NCBI RefSeq assembly: GCF_001748085.1
Contig: NZ_BBZK01000017.1
Span: forward strand, 1 to 33,378
Source of the DNA: Streptomyces sp. TP-A0874
Lineage (GTDB): Bacteria > Actinomycetota > Actinomycetes > Streptomycetales > Streptomycetaceae
Length of the DNA stretch: 33,378 nt
Reading direction: 5' to 3'
Below, piece after piece: positions 21,601 through 29,584 of the stretch. A program made the translations under genes and the position numbers. The notes beneath the pieces were generated by a model. It ran no database searches and had not been told where the DNA came from. It saw only the letters and a list, made by a program, of their open reading frames with translations. Each line of letters opens with the position of its first letter. The first letter of the stretch is position 1.

Positions 21601-23345
21601 GTGGTGCCGAGGGTGAAGACGTCGCCCACCCGGGACTCGTAGACCATCTCCTCGTCGAGCTCGCCGACCCGGCCACCGCCCTTCTTGGGGTCGGCGCCGG
21701 CGAGGAACACCCCGAACAGGCCGCGGTCCGGGATGGTGCCGCCCGAGGTGACCGCGAGCCGCTGGGCCCCCGGCCGACCCGAGACGGTGTCGGCCACCCG
21801 GTCCCAGACGAGGCGCGGGCGCAGCTCCGCGAAGGCGTCCGAGGGGTAGCGGCCGGCCAGCATGTCCAGCACACCGGTGAAGGCCGACTCCGGCAGCCCG
21901 GCGAAGGGTGCGGCCCGCCGCACCAGCGCCAGCAGTTCCGCCACGTCCCAGACGTCCATCGCGGCCATCGCGACGATTTGCTGGGCCAGCACGTCCAGCG
22001 GGTTCGCCGGGACCTTCAGCGCCTCGATCGCGCCAGAACGCATCCGCTCGGTGACCACCGCGGCCTGGACCAGGTCCCCCCGGTACTTGGGGAAGACCAC
22101 CCCGGTGGAGACGGCACCGACCTGGTGCCCGGCCCGGCCCACCCGCTGGAGCCCGGAGGCGACCGAGGGCGGCGACTCGACCTGCACCACCAGGTCGACG
22201 GCGCCCATGTCGATGCCCAGCTCCAGGCTGGAGGTGGCGACGACGGCCGGCAGCCGGCCGGCCTTGAGCTCCTCCTCCACCTGGGCGCGCTGCTCCTTGG
22301 AGACCGATCCGTGGTGGGCCCGGGCGAGCAGCGCGGGGGCCCCCGAGGCGGCGCCCGAACCGCCCATCAGCTCGGCAGGCGAGTGGTCCTCCGGCAGCGG
22401 CTCGCCGGTGGCGCGCTCGTAGCCGATCTCGTTCAGCCGGTTGCACAGCCGCTCGGCCAGCCGCCGGGAGTTGGCGAAGACGATCGTGGAGCGGTGGGAC
22501 CGCACCAGATCGGTGATCCGCTCCTCGACGTGGGGCCAGATCGACGGCCGCCGGACGGCCTCGGAGTCGGCGTCCCGCGCCGGGGCCCCGCCCAACTCGC
22601 CGAGGTCCTCGACCGGGACCACCACCGAAAGGTCGAACTCCTTCGCGGAGGGCGGTTGCACGATCCTCGCCCCGCGCTGCGGCGAGAGGAAGCGGGCGAC
22701 CTCCTCCACCGGGCGTACGGTGGCCGACAGCCCGATGCGCCGGGCCGGACGGGGCAGCAGCTCGTCCAGCCGCTCCAGGGAGAGGGCCAGGTGGGCGCCC
22801 CGTTTGGTGCCGGCCACGGCGTGTACCTCGTCGAGGATCACCGTCTCCACCCCGGCCAGGGCCTCCCGAGCCGACGAGGTCAGCATCAGGAAGAGCGACT
22901 CGGGGGTGGTGATCAGGATGTCCGGCGGGCGGTTGGTGATGGAGCGGCGCTCCGCGGCCGGGGTGTCGCCGGAGCGGATGGCGACCCGGATCTCCGGTTC
23001 GGGCAGCCCGAGGCGGACGGACTCCTGCCGGACGCCGGTGAGCGGACTGCGGAGGTTCCGCTCGACATCCACGGCGAGGGCCTTCAGCGGGGAGACGTAC
23101 AGCACCCGGCAGCGCCGCTTGGGTTCGGCCGGTGGCGGTGTGCTCGCCAACCGGTCCAGGGCGGCGAGGAAGGCGGCCAGGGTCTTGCCGGAGCCGGTGG
23201 GGGCGACCACCAGTACGTCCGAGCCCTCGCCGATCGCCTGCCAGGCCCCCTCCTGGGCGGCGGTGGGCTCGCTGAACGCCCCGGTGAACCAGGCGCGGGT
23301 CGCCGGGGAGAAGCTGCTGAGGGCCGAGTCCGGTCGCTCCGACAT
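18672..23345 (-). CDS. lhr: Lhr, large ATP-dependent superfamily 2 helicase
   Basis: A 1557-aa DNA-repair helicase that translocates 3' to 5' on single-stranded DNA. Helicase motifs lie in the first half: SEPTAAQEGAW (Q-like), Walker A VVAPTGSGKT (about 45), DEVHAV (motif II, about 169), SATVRP (motif III), ATSSLELGIDMG, and VGRAGHQ (motif VI). The winged-helix and beta-barrel Lhr-core module follows. The C-terminal half (about 850-1557) is the Lhr-CTD found in full-length bacterial Lhr, with winged-helix stretches such as HALLDRHGVVTRGAV-like sequence near 1360. I chose ATG 23345 (MSERPDSALSSF, weak GGGAAG site); ATG 23354 and a TTG at 23375 are alternatives. nei follows in the same direction; azlC is divergent. 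Confidence 0.95.
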   Translation of the reverse strand: MSERPDSALSSFSPATRAWFTGAFSEPTAAQEGAWQAIGEGSDVLVVAPTGSGKTLAAFLAALDRLASTPPPAEPKRRCRVLYVSPLKALAVDVERNLRSPLTGVRQESVRLGLPEPEIRVAIRSGDTPAAERRSITNRPPDILITTPESLFLMLTSSAREALAGVETVILDEVHAVAGTKRGAHLALSLERLDELLPRPARRIGLSATVRPVEEVARFLSPQRGARIVQPPSAKEFDLSVVVPVEDLGELGGAPARDADSEAVRRPSIWPHVEERITDLVRSHRSTIVFANSRRLAERLCNRLNEIGYERATGEPLPEDHSPAELMGGSGAASGAPALLARAHHGSVSKEQRAQVEEELKAGRLPAVVATSSLELGIDMGAVDLVVQVESPPSVASGLQRVGRAGHQVGAVSTGVVFPKYRGDLVQAAVVTERMRSGAIEALKVPANPLDVLAQQIVAMAAMDVWDVAELLALVRRAAPFAGLPESAFTGVLDMLAGRYPSDAFAELRPRLVWDRVADTVSGRPGAQRLAVTSGGTIPDRGLFGVFLAGADPKKGGGRVGELDEEMVYESRVGDVFTLGTTSWRIEDITRDRVLVTPAPGVPGRLPFWKGDQLGRPLELGRAVGGFLREIGALPAEDARLRLLATGLDAWASDNLLAYLEEQRRACGHVPDDRTIVVERFRDELGDWRVVVHSPFGAQVHAPWALAVGARLAERFGVEAQVMHADDGIVLRLPDTELMGLDLLDVDTPEHDPERSPVGADDVVFDKGEVESVVTDQVGGSALFAARFRECAARALLLPRRDPRRRTPLWQQRQRASQLLQVASEFGSFPIILEAVRECLQDVFDVPGLRELMGDIEARRVRLVEVTTPEPSPFARSLLFGYVAQYLYEGDSPLAERRAAALSLDSRLLAELLGQAELRELLDAEVLTELERELQWRTEDRRVKDAEGVADLLRLLGPLTGAELADRGAQPGWATELAEARRAIRVRIAGAEHWAAVEDAGRLRDALGTALPVGVPEAFTEPVKDPLGDLLARYARTHGPFTSAVAAERFGLGVAVTEGALQRLASAGRVVQGEFHPAGAGQEWCDSSVLRRLRRRSLASLRQELEPVPPAVLGSFLPQWQHVTDRGLRGVDGLARAVEQLQGAPVPASALERLVLPSRVADYSPGLLDELTSAGEVVWAGAGALPGKDGWVTLFLTEAAPLLLPEPHPLELTPVHQAVLNSLSGGYGLFFHQIAEQVRISEPDCADAQLAAAVWDLAWAGLLTNDTLSPLRSLLGSGRTAGATAHRAKRSVPRGRYGSLARPSLRPTASRSGPPTVAGRWSLLPQRETEPTHRAHALAHTLLDRHGVVTRGAVAAEGVAGGFSAAYRVLSAFEETGQARRGYVVEGLGAAQFAMEGAVDRLRASNTAREREGSAALSPFPGLPPSARQSRAVLLAAADPANAYGAALPWPEPPPGTAQRPGRKAGALVVLVDGELVLYLERGGKTLLCWSETGESGGDTSVAPAVEALAQAATRGELGTITVERVNGAAALSSPLGPALETAGFHATPRGMRLRAA

Positions 23346-23458
23346 GCTTCCCATCGTGCACCCGGACACTGACAACGTGCAGGCAGCGGGGGCGGCGGCG
23401 TTCCGACCAGTGAGATCTTCGCCGGGCGGAGAGCGGCCGGTGGGCGGCTGCTCGTAGC

Positions 23459-24307
23459 GTGTCTGTTGTGAGAGCGCGAAGTGGTGTGAGAGGCAGGAGT
23501 GGCGGGCGGGGCCTTCCGGGTTTGGGACGGGTATCGGTCCGCTCGCTCTCCGGAGCGGACGCCGCGGTGGCGCGGGACGCGCTCGGCGTCGGGGTCGCCG
23601 TCGGGCTCTCGGGCTTCGCTTTCGGTGTGACGGCGGTGGGCGCCGGGCTCACCGTCCTGCAGAGCTGCGTGCTGAGCCTGCTGGTGTTCACCGGCGCCTC
23701 CCAGTTCGCTCTCGCCGGTGCGCTGGCCGCGGGCGGGAACCCGTTCACCGCGGCCGCCGGCGCGTTCTTCCTCGGTGTGCGGAACGCCTTCTACGGCCTG
23801 CGGCTGTCGCAGTTGCTCCGGCTGCCCCGCGCGATCCGCCCGTTCGCGGCGCAGTGGGTCATCGACGAGACGTCCGTGGTCGCGCTGGCCCAGGACAGCA
23901 CCCGGCGGGCCAGGATCGGGTTCACCGTCACGGGCATCACGGTGTACGTGCTGTGGAATCTGACCACCCTGCTCGGGGCGCTCGGCGCGGCGGCGCTCGG
24001 AGACCCCCGCGCCTGGGGGCTGGACGCGGCGAGCCCCGCGGTCTTCCTCGCCCTGCTCTCCCCCATGCTCCGCAGCGGTGTCGAACGCGCGGTGGCCGGG
24101 CTCGCCGTGGTGTTCGCGCTGGTCGGCGTGGTGCTGCTGCCGGCCGGGGCACCGGTGCTGGTGTCGGCGCTCGCCGCACCCGCGGTGCTCGCCGCCCGCC
24201 GCCTCCTGGTCCCCGGGAGTTCGGGCGCGGAGGACGAGGCGCCCTCCGGTGCGGCGGAGGAGCCCGCGCGGTCCGGCGAAGAGGAGCAGAAGGAGAGGTC
24301 CCGTTGA
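23459..24307 (+). CDS. azlC: AzlC-family branched-chain amino acid exporter, large subunit
   Basis: A 282-aa membrane protein, the large subunit of a branched-chain amino-acid export pair with AzlD. The family core is clear: GVGVAVGLSGFAFGV, TGASQFALAGALAAGGN, FFLGVRNAFYGLRLS and QWVIDET. About five or six hydrophobic segments lie between residues 40 and 245, then a Glu/Ser-rich charged tail. The start is uncertain. GTG 23459 is the longest option, and GTG codons 4, 10 and 38 are also possible; the best upstream purine run, GGAGCGG, precedes codon 38. The stop overlaps the azlD TTG start, indicating coupling. It is divergent from lhr across 113 bp. Confidence 0.9.
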   Translation: MSVVRARSGVRGRSGGRGLPGLGRVSVRSLSGADAAVARDALGVGVAVGLSGFAFGVTAVGAGLTVLQSCVLSLLVFTGASQFALAGALAAGGNPFTAAAGAFFLGVRNAFYGLRLSQLLRLPRAIRPFAAQWVIDETSVVALAQDSTRRARIGFTVTGITVYVLWNLTTLLGALGAAALGDPRAWGLDAASPAVFLALLSPMLRSGVERAVAGLAVVFALVGVVLLPAGAPVLVSALAAPAVLAARRLLVPGSSGAEDEAPSGAAEEPARSGEEEQKERSR

Positions 24308-24612
24308 ACGTCTGGATCGCCATCGGCGTCACCGCCGTCGGCTGCTATCTGGTGAAGTTCCTGGGACTGTCCGTGCCCGCCGGGGCGCTTGAGCGGCCGG
24401 CGGTCAAGAGGCTGGCGGCGCTGCTGCCCATCGCGCTGCTGGCCGCGCTCACCGCCGAGCAGGCCTTCGGGGACGGCGGGCGGTTGACGCTGGACGCGCG
24501 GGCGCTCGGGGTGGGGGCGGCCGGGTTGGCCTTGCTGCTGCGCGCTCCCTTCCTCGTGGTGATCGGGGTGGCGGTCGCGGTGACCGCCGGGGCGCGGGCC
24601 TTCCTCGGGTGA
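24304..24612 (+). CDS. azlD: AzlD-family small subunit of amino acid exporter
   Basis: A 102-aa, very hydrophobic protein with about four membrane segments (VWIAIGVTAVGCYLVKFLGL, AALLPIALLAALTA, LGVGAAGLALLLRAPFLVV, then VAVAVTAGARAFLG). The pairing with azlC and the length fit AzlD. It starts with TTG at 24304, sharing bases with the azlC stop (TTGA), after a GGAGAGG ribosome-binding site at about 24291-24297. A start with no other ATG or GTG nearby suggests that its translation depends on azlC. Confidence 0.9.
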   Translation: MNVWIAIGVTAVGCYLVKFLGLSVPAGALERPAVKRLAALLPIALLAALTAEQAFGDGGRLTLDARALGVGAAGLALLLRAPFLVVIGVAVAVTAGARAFLG

Positions 24613-24618
24613 GCGAAA

Positions 24619-24649
24619 GGGGGCGCGGCGGTCGTCCGGTCACGCCCCC
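24619..24649 (+). terminator. Possible terminator after azlD
   Basis: GGGGGCG (24619-24625) can pair with CGCCCCC (24643-24649) across a 17-nt loop, seven bases after the azlD stop. The stem is GC-rich but short and the loop long, so this is a moderate call. Confidence 0.4.
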
Positions 24650-24679
24650 GCGCTGTTCAGGTCAGCCGTCCTCCGGCGG

Positions 24680-24685
24680 GATACT
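24680..24685 (+). promoter_or_regulatory. Possible -10 of a leaderless DUF3046 gene
   Basis: GATACT keeps the key A2 and T6 of a -10 element and ends six bases before the ATG at 24692. TTCAGG at 24656-24661 (18-nt spacer) is a weak -35. No ribosome-binding site is visible, which fits leaderless transcription. Confidence 0.35.
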
Positions 24686-24691
24686 GGTTGC

Positions 24692-24886
24692 ATGCGGTTG
24701 ACCGACTTCTGGCAGCGAATGGCGGAGCACTTCGGCGAGGGCTATGCCGACTCCTTCGCCCGGGACCACGTGATGTCCGAGCTGGGGGGACGGACCGTGT
24801 ACGAGGCGCTGGACGCCGGGTGGGACGCCAAGGACGTGTGGCGCGCGGTCTGCGTGGCGGTGGACGTACCGCCCGAGAGGCGCTGA
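24692..24886 (+). CDS. DUF3046 family small protein
   Basis: A 64-aa acidic protein (MRLTDFWQRMAEHFGEGYAD, ending in DVWRAVCVAVDVPPERR). I recognise it as DUF3046, a small actinobacterial family usually coded just upstream of recA, including in mycobacteria. The function is unknown. It is helical, with no signal peptide or membrane segment. There is no ribosome-binding site before the ATG, and a -10-like element ends six bases upstream. A strong hairpin starts directly after the stop. Confidence 0.88.
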   Translation: MRLTDFWQRMAEHFGEGYADSFARDHVMSELGGRTVYEALDAGWDAKDVWRAVCVAVDVPPERR

Positions 24887-24907
24887 GCCCCGACCAGCGG
24901 TCGGGGC
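24887..24907. terminator. Bidirectional terminator between DUF3046 and methyltransferase genes
   Basis: GCCCCGACC (24887-24895) pairs perfectly with GGTCGGGGC (24899-24907) around a 3-nt loop. It begins at the base after the DUF3046 stop and ends nine bases from the methyltransferase stop on the opposite strand. Confidence 0.75.
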
Positions 24908-24915
24908 CGCCGCGA

Positions 24916-25641
24916 TCACGGGCGTCGTGCCAGGAAGACGAGCTCCCTCCCCGGTCGGTCGGGCGCGTCGCGTACCTCGTCCACCACGTAGCCCTGCTCG
25001 ACGAGATCCCGCTCGACCTCGTCCCGCTCCCGGAAGCGCAACGTCGAATCCGAGGTCAGCACCTCGCCGTCCGCGGCGAAGACGTAGGTCCAGCGGAACG
25101 TCACCAGTGGCCCGCTCACGTCGATCACCCGGACCCAGCTCTCCACGGCGCCGACGCCCGGAACCTCCGTCACGCTGTGGGAGTTGTCGCGGCTCCACTC
25201 CTCCCAGGCGCGTCGGGCCGGATCGCGGGTCTCGAAGACGAGGCGCCCGCCGGGCCGGAGCGCTCCGTGGGCTCCCCGCAGCGTCTGCCGCCAGCTCTCC
25301 GGACCGGTGATGGCCTGGGCGACGTTCGCCGTCATCGTCACCAGGTCGACCCGGAGCGGCGGCGGGTCTGTCGCGTCGCCGCAGATCCAGCGCGCTCGGT
25401 CGGCGCCCGGTTTGGCCCGCGCGATCTCGACGGACGCCAGGGCCGGATCGACGCCGACGACCTCGAGACCGCGGTCCGCCAGGAGCAGAGCGAACACCCC
25501 TGTGCCGCAGCCGATGTCCAGCACCCGGCGGGCGCCGAACTCCTCCGCCATCCGCAGGTAGGCGTCGAGATCGCTGCGGTCGGGGTCGAGCGGGTCGTAG
25601 AGGGCGGCGAGCCGGGGATGGGTGAAGCAGGTGTCGGTCAT
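24916..25641 (-). CDS. Class I SAM-dependent methyltransferase
   Basis: A 241-aa Rossmann-fold methyltransferase. Motif I VLDIGCGTG is at about 40-48, the acidic ribose-binding Asp is in VVGVDPA (Asp65), and RWICGDATDPP is a motif-II-like stretch. LRPGGRLVFETRDP is the usual post-motif strand. The substrate cannot be told from sequence; the family (Methyltransf_25/11 type) includes small-molecule and lipid methylases. The ATG at 25641 gives a typical N-terminus (MTDTCFTHPRLAALYDPLDP). The frame is open to 25848, but that part reads as low-complexity, non-coding sequence. It is divergent from recA and convergent with the DUF3046 gene. Confidence 0.88.
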   Translation of the reverse strand: MTDTCFTHPRLAALYDPLDPDRSDLDAYLRMAEEFGARRVLDIGCGTGVFALLLADRGLEVVGVDPALASVEIARAKPGADRARWICGDATDPPPLRVDLVTMTANVAQAITGPESWRQTLRGAHGALRPGGRLVFETRDPARRAWEEWSRDNSHSVTEVPGVGAVESWVRVIDVSGPLVTFRWTYVFAADGEVLTSDSTLRFRERDEVERDLVEQGYVVDEVRDAPDRPGRELVFLARRP

Positions 25642-25828
25642 ACCGCCGAACCTGAAGGGTGGCCGGGACGGCTGCCGAGCCGTTTTCCTGTCCCTCCCAG
25701 GGTGCCGCCGCCCGCCTGGCGGTTGCGTCCATGTCCCAGGCCTCGCCTGCCGCACGGTGTTCTGTGCCACCGGCCGGTGAGCCGCCCGGCGGCTGAGTGG
25801 CGCCGCCTGGGGTGGGCTGCGGGCTGAC

Positions 25829-25858
25829 TTGACAAGGAAATCGAACATCTATTCATAT
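25829..25858 (+). promoter_or_regulatory. recA promoter
   Basis: A perfect TTGACA -35 lies at 25829-25834. The -10 is less certain: TATTCA (25850-25855) has a 15-nt spacer and TCATAT (25853-25858) an 18-nt spacer. The region is AT-rich against its surroundings and overlaps the LexA-like box. Confidence 0.7.
25842..25855 (+). promoter_or_regulatory. LexA-like SOS box of recA
   Basis: CGAACATCTATTCA matches the Gram-positive/actinobacterial LexA consensus CGAAC-N4-GTTCG perfectly in the left half and 3 of 5 in the right half. It sits between the -35 and the -10 of recA, where LexA binding would block transcription. Streptomyces recA genes carry a similar imperfect box. Confidence 0.7.
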
Positions 25859-25970
25859 GGGTTGGCGGCCGAGTTATCCACAGGTCGACAAGCGCCCGGG
25901 CACGTTGTCAGTGGCAGGCGTTAGCGTCGTGGACGTGAAGCGATCGACTCAAGCAAACCGGGTGGAGCCC

Positions 25971-27092
<1,122 letters not shown>

Positions 27093-27094
27093 CG

Positions 27095-27769
27095 GTGCCG
27101 CGGCGGACCGGACGACCCCGCGGCGCCGACGAGGACGCCAGCGGAGGGCCGAGCACCGGCGAGCTCGGTAGTGAGGAGTCGAGCGCCGCTGTGGGCGGTG
27201 CCGCGGACCTCGCCCAGAACGGCGTTGGTCCCTGCACGTCGAGGGCCGGGCAGGGACCAACGCGCAGCCCCGAGGAGCAGGCGCGGGCTATCTGCCTGCG
27301 GCTGCTCACCGGGTCCCCCCGCACCCGAGGACAGCTGCTGGACGCGCTGCGCCGACGAGGCATCCCCGGCCAGGCCGCCGAGGCGGTGCTGGCACGCTTC
27401 ACGGAGGTCGGCCTCATCGACGACGCGGCCTTCGCCGAGGCGTGGGTGGAATCCCGGCACCACAGCCGGGGGCTCGCCCGCCGGGCGCTCGCCCGCGAAC
27501 TGCGGGGCAGAGGCGTGGCGCCGCCCCTCGTCGACCAGGCCGTGGGGCAGCTCGATCCCGAGCAGGAGGAGCGCACCGCCCGTGCGCTCGTGGACCGCAA
27601 ACTGCGGGCCACCCGTGGCCTGGAGCCGGAGAAGCGGCTGCGGCGACTGGCGGGCATGCTGGGACGGAAGGGCTACCCCGAGGGACTCGCGCTGCGGGTG
27701 ATCAGGCAGGCGCTGGCGGCGGAGGGGGAGGACGGCGAGCTGCTGGACCAGCACTTCCCCGACCACTGA
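27095..27769 (+). CDS. recX: RecX, regulator of RecA
   Basis: A 224-aa protein that binds the RecA filament and limits its activity. The RecX core of three-helix repeats begins near residue 58 (SPEEQARAICLRLLTGSPRT) and runs to the end, with GLIDDAAFAEAWVESR, SRGLARRALARELRGRGV and LGRKGYPEGLALRVI. Residues 1-57 are a low-complexity, non-conserved extension. Its DNA (27222-27263) contains a 14-bp perfect hairpin. The GTG start lies two bases after the recA stop, so recX is co-transcribed with recA; a start inside or after the hairpin cannot be excluded. Confidence 0.94.
   Translation: MPRRTGRPRGADEDASGGPSTGELGSEESSAAVGGAADLAQNGVGPCTSRAGQGPTRSPEEQARAICLRLLTGSPRTRGQLLDALRRRGIPGQAAEAVLARFTEVGLIDDAAFAEAWVESRHHSRGLARRALARELRGRGVAPPLVDQAVGQLDPEQEERTARALVDRKLRATRGLEPEKRLRRLAGMLGRKGYPEGLALRVIRQALAAEGEDGELLDQHFPDH
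27222..27263 (+). promoter_or_regulatory. 14-bp hairpin inside the recX 5' region, possible attenuator
   Basis: GCGTTGGTCCCTGC (27222-27235) is the exact reverse complement of 27250-27263, with a 14-nt loop. It lies about 130 bases after the recA stop and within recX codons 43-57, just before the conserved RecX core. It has no T-run. It could reduce transcription or translation of recX relative to recA, like the recA-recX terminator of E. coli. The function is inferred. Confidence 0.6.
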
Positions 27770-27809
27770 GGTCGCTCGGTCCTTCGGAGCCCGGCAGCTC
27801 CACCCGGGA

Positions 27810-27825
27810 CCCCCGGCATCGGGGG
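27810..27825. terminator. Possible terminator between recX and the FAD monooxygenase gene
   Basis: CCCCCG (27810-27815) pairs with CGGGGG (27820-27825) around a 4-nt loop, in the 86-bp gap between the two convergent genes. The stem is only six pairs but all GC. Confidence 0.4.
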
Positions 27826-27855
27826 CGCAGCTCCGGCCGACCGCCTCAGCTGCGG

Positions 27856-29424
27856 TCACGGGTCCCGGCTTACCGCACCGCCCCGTGCCGCGTCCGCGCA
27901 CTCGTGCAGCTGGGACGGGTGGACGCCGGCCATCGCCGTCACCAGGTGCCCGTCGGGGCGGATCAGCAGCACGGTGTGGGCGGCGGCCCCGGGGTAACTC
28001 TCGGCCACCAGGAACTCGGCCGGAACGGGCAGTGTGGTCACCGCCTCGGTGAGCCGTGGCATCAGCCCGGCGTCCAGCCAGTGCCGGTGATCCCAGACGG
28101 CAGTACCGGGGGCGATCAGCAGCACCAGCATCCGACCGCCCAGCAGGTCGTGGAGCCGGGCCGCCGAGCCATCGGAGGTGATGACCTCGACATCCGCCAC
28201 CTGGGCGCCCACGCTGGTGTCCACCGAGGTCGAGGAGGCGGGCGGTGGCGGGACGAGAGGGGAGTCCGCGTGGACCGGCGACGCCCCGAGCGGTCCACTG
28301 CCGAGGTGCCCGCCGGTGAGGAGATCCTCCTGGGATCGCGCGGCACCGGGCAGCAGGGAACGGCGCACGGCGGGCCAGGTGCCTTCGGAACGGAGCAGCG
28401 GCAGCAACTGGTCGGTGGCGCGCAGTCGGGCGCCCACCGCCGACCGGCGCTCCGCCTGGTAGCTGTCGAGCAGCTGCTCCGAAGCCCCCTGATGCCAGGC
28501 GAGGGCGAGCTTCCAGACCAGGTTGGCGACGTCGCTGAAACCCTCGTCGAGCTGTTGCGTGCCCAGGGAGCCCAGCAGGTGGGCGGCGTCGCCGGCGAGG
28601 AAGGCCCGGCCGACGCGCCAGCGTTGGGCGAGCCGGTGGTGCACGGTGTAGACGCCGGTGTCCAGCAACTCGTAGGGCGGCGTTCCCGCGGCGCCGCACC
28701 AGCCGTCCAGGGTCGCGCCGATACGGTCGAGCAACTCCTCCGGCGTGATGAGGTCCCCGCGGGAGGGCACCAACCAGTCGATCCGCCAGACCCCGTCGGG
28801 CAACGACCGGGCCAGCACCTCGCCGCCCCCGGGTGGCGAGCGGTGCAGTACGGCTTCGCCGGGCCAGGGAAGCTCGGTCCGCAACGCGGCGATGGCCTGC
28901 CTCTCCACCGAGGTGCGGCCCGGGAAGCGGACCTTGAGGAGCTTGCGCACCGTCGACCGCGGCCCGTCGCAGCCGATCAGGTAACTGCCGCGCCACCAGC
29001 GGCCGCCGGCGCCCTGGGTGAGTACCGACACCCCGGTCGGATCCTGTTCGAGGGTGTCCAACCGGCAGTCGGGGACGACCTCCGCCAGGCTCTGCTCGGC
29101 CAGGGCCTCCCGCAGTCGGCGGGTGAGGGCGTGCTGGGGCAGGTGGAGTGGCGCCCGCGTACCGAGGTCCTGATGCCGGACGGACTGCCGGCGGTGCAGC
29201 ATTCGCCAGGCCGACCAGTGCGTCCCCTCGGCGGAGAGCCCGGTGCAGCCGATCCGTGTCAGGAACGCCGCGGTCTCCGGGCGGAGCACGGTGGTGCGGG
29301 CGGCGCGCTCCACCTCGGTCTGCGGGCCCTCGTCGAGCAGCACCGTGGGAACGCCCAGCCGTGCGAGGGCCAGGGCGGTGCTGAGGCCGACCGGGCCGGC
29401 ACCGGCGACGATCACCGGGTCCAC
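27856..29424 (-). CDS. FAD-dependent aromatic-type monooxygenase (PHBH fold)
   Basis: A 522-aa flavoprotein of the p-hydroxybenzoate-hydroxylase/pentachlorophenol-monooxygenase class. The N-terminal FAD motif is VIVAGAGPVGLSTALALARL (GxGxxG at 8-13). The DG motif LIGCDGPRSTVRKLL is near 150. The second FAD motif, GDAAHLLGSLGTQQLDEG near 276, is followed by VANLVWKLALAW. The C-terminal 130 residues look like the thioredoxin-like domain of this class (LLGGRMLVLLIAPG, AHTVLLIRPDGHLV). In the second motif the usual P-x-G-G-Q-G segment is replaced by SLGTQQLDEG. The GTG at 29424 has GAGGGGA eight bases upstream; a TTG at 29502 is an alternative. The substrate is unknown. A terminator separates it from the upstream gluD. 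Confidence 0.9.
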   Translation of the reverse strand: MDPVIVAGAGPVGLSTALALARLGVPTVLLDEGPQTEVERAARTTVLRPETAAFLTRIGCTGLSAEGTHWSAWRMLHRRQSVRHQDLGTRAPLHLPQHALTRRLREALAEQSLAEVVPDCRLDTLEQDPTGVSVLTQGAGGRWWRGSYLIGCDGPRSTVRKLLKVRFPGRTSVERQAIAALRTELPWPGEAVLHRSPPGGGEVLARSLPDGVWRIDWLVPSRGDLITPEELLDRIGATLDGWCGAAGTPPYELLDTGVYTVHHRLAQRWRVGRAFLAGDAAHLLGSLGTQQLDEGFSDVANLVWKLALAWHQGASEQLLDSYQAERRSAVGARLRATDQLLPLLRSEGTWPAVRRSLLPGAARSQEDLLTGGHLGSGPLGASPVHADSPLVPPPPASSTSVDTSVGAQVADVEVITSDGSAARLHDLLGGRMLVLLIAPGTAVWDHRHWLDAGLMPRLTEAVTTLPVPAEFLVAESYPGAAAHTVLLIRPDGHLVTAMAGVHPSQLHECADAARGGAVSRDP

Positions 29425-29531
29425 GAGGCCGTCCCCTCGACCGGTCGGGTCTGGCGGGAGCTGGCGGCGGAAGCCCGATTGACGATCACAGAACGTATGC
29501 AATCCACTGGGGGTGCGCTCGTCAAGTGAGA

Positions 29532-29558
29532 GGGGCGGTGGCCGCAGGCCACCGCCCC
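29532..29558 (-). terminator. Terminator of the gluABCD operon
   Basis: GGGGCGGTGGCC (29532-29543) pairs perfectly with GGCCACCGCCCC (29547-29558) around a 3-nt loop, 26 bases after the gluD stop. It separates gluD from the co-directional monooxygenase gene. Confidence 0.85.
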
Positions 29559-29584
29559 CTCGTCAGTCAACTCCGGTCAGGTCC

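Larger units (their letters stand above)
25642..25970. other. Divergent methyltransferase/recA intergenic region
   Basis: This 329-bp region holds the recA promoter and LexA-like box at 25829-25858 and a recA leader of roughly 110 nt. The left part (25642-25828) is GC-rich, and I found no further element in it. A longer in-frame recA start at 25857 exists, but it would place the first codons inside the promoter. Confidence 0.55.

Noticed and set aside
21093..23372. A 759-codon open frame antisense to lhr
   Set aside because: Shadow frame with no domain; lhr has the full helicase motif set.
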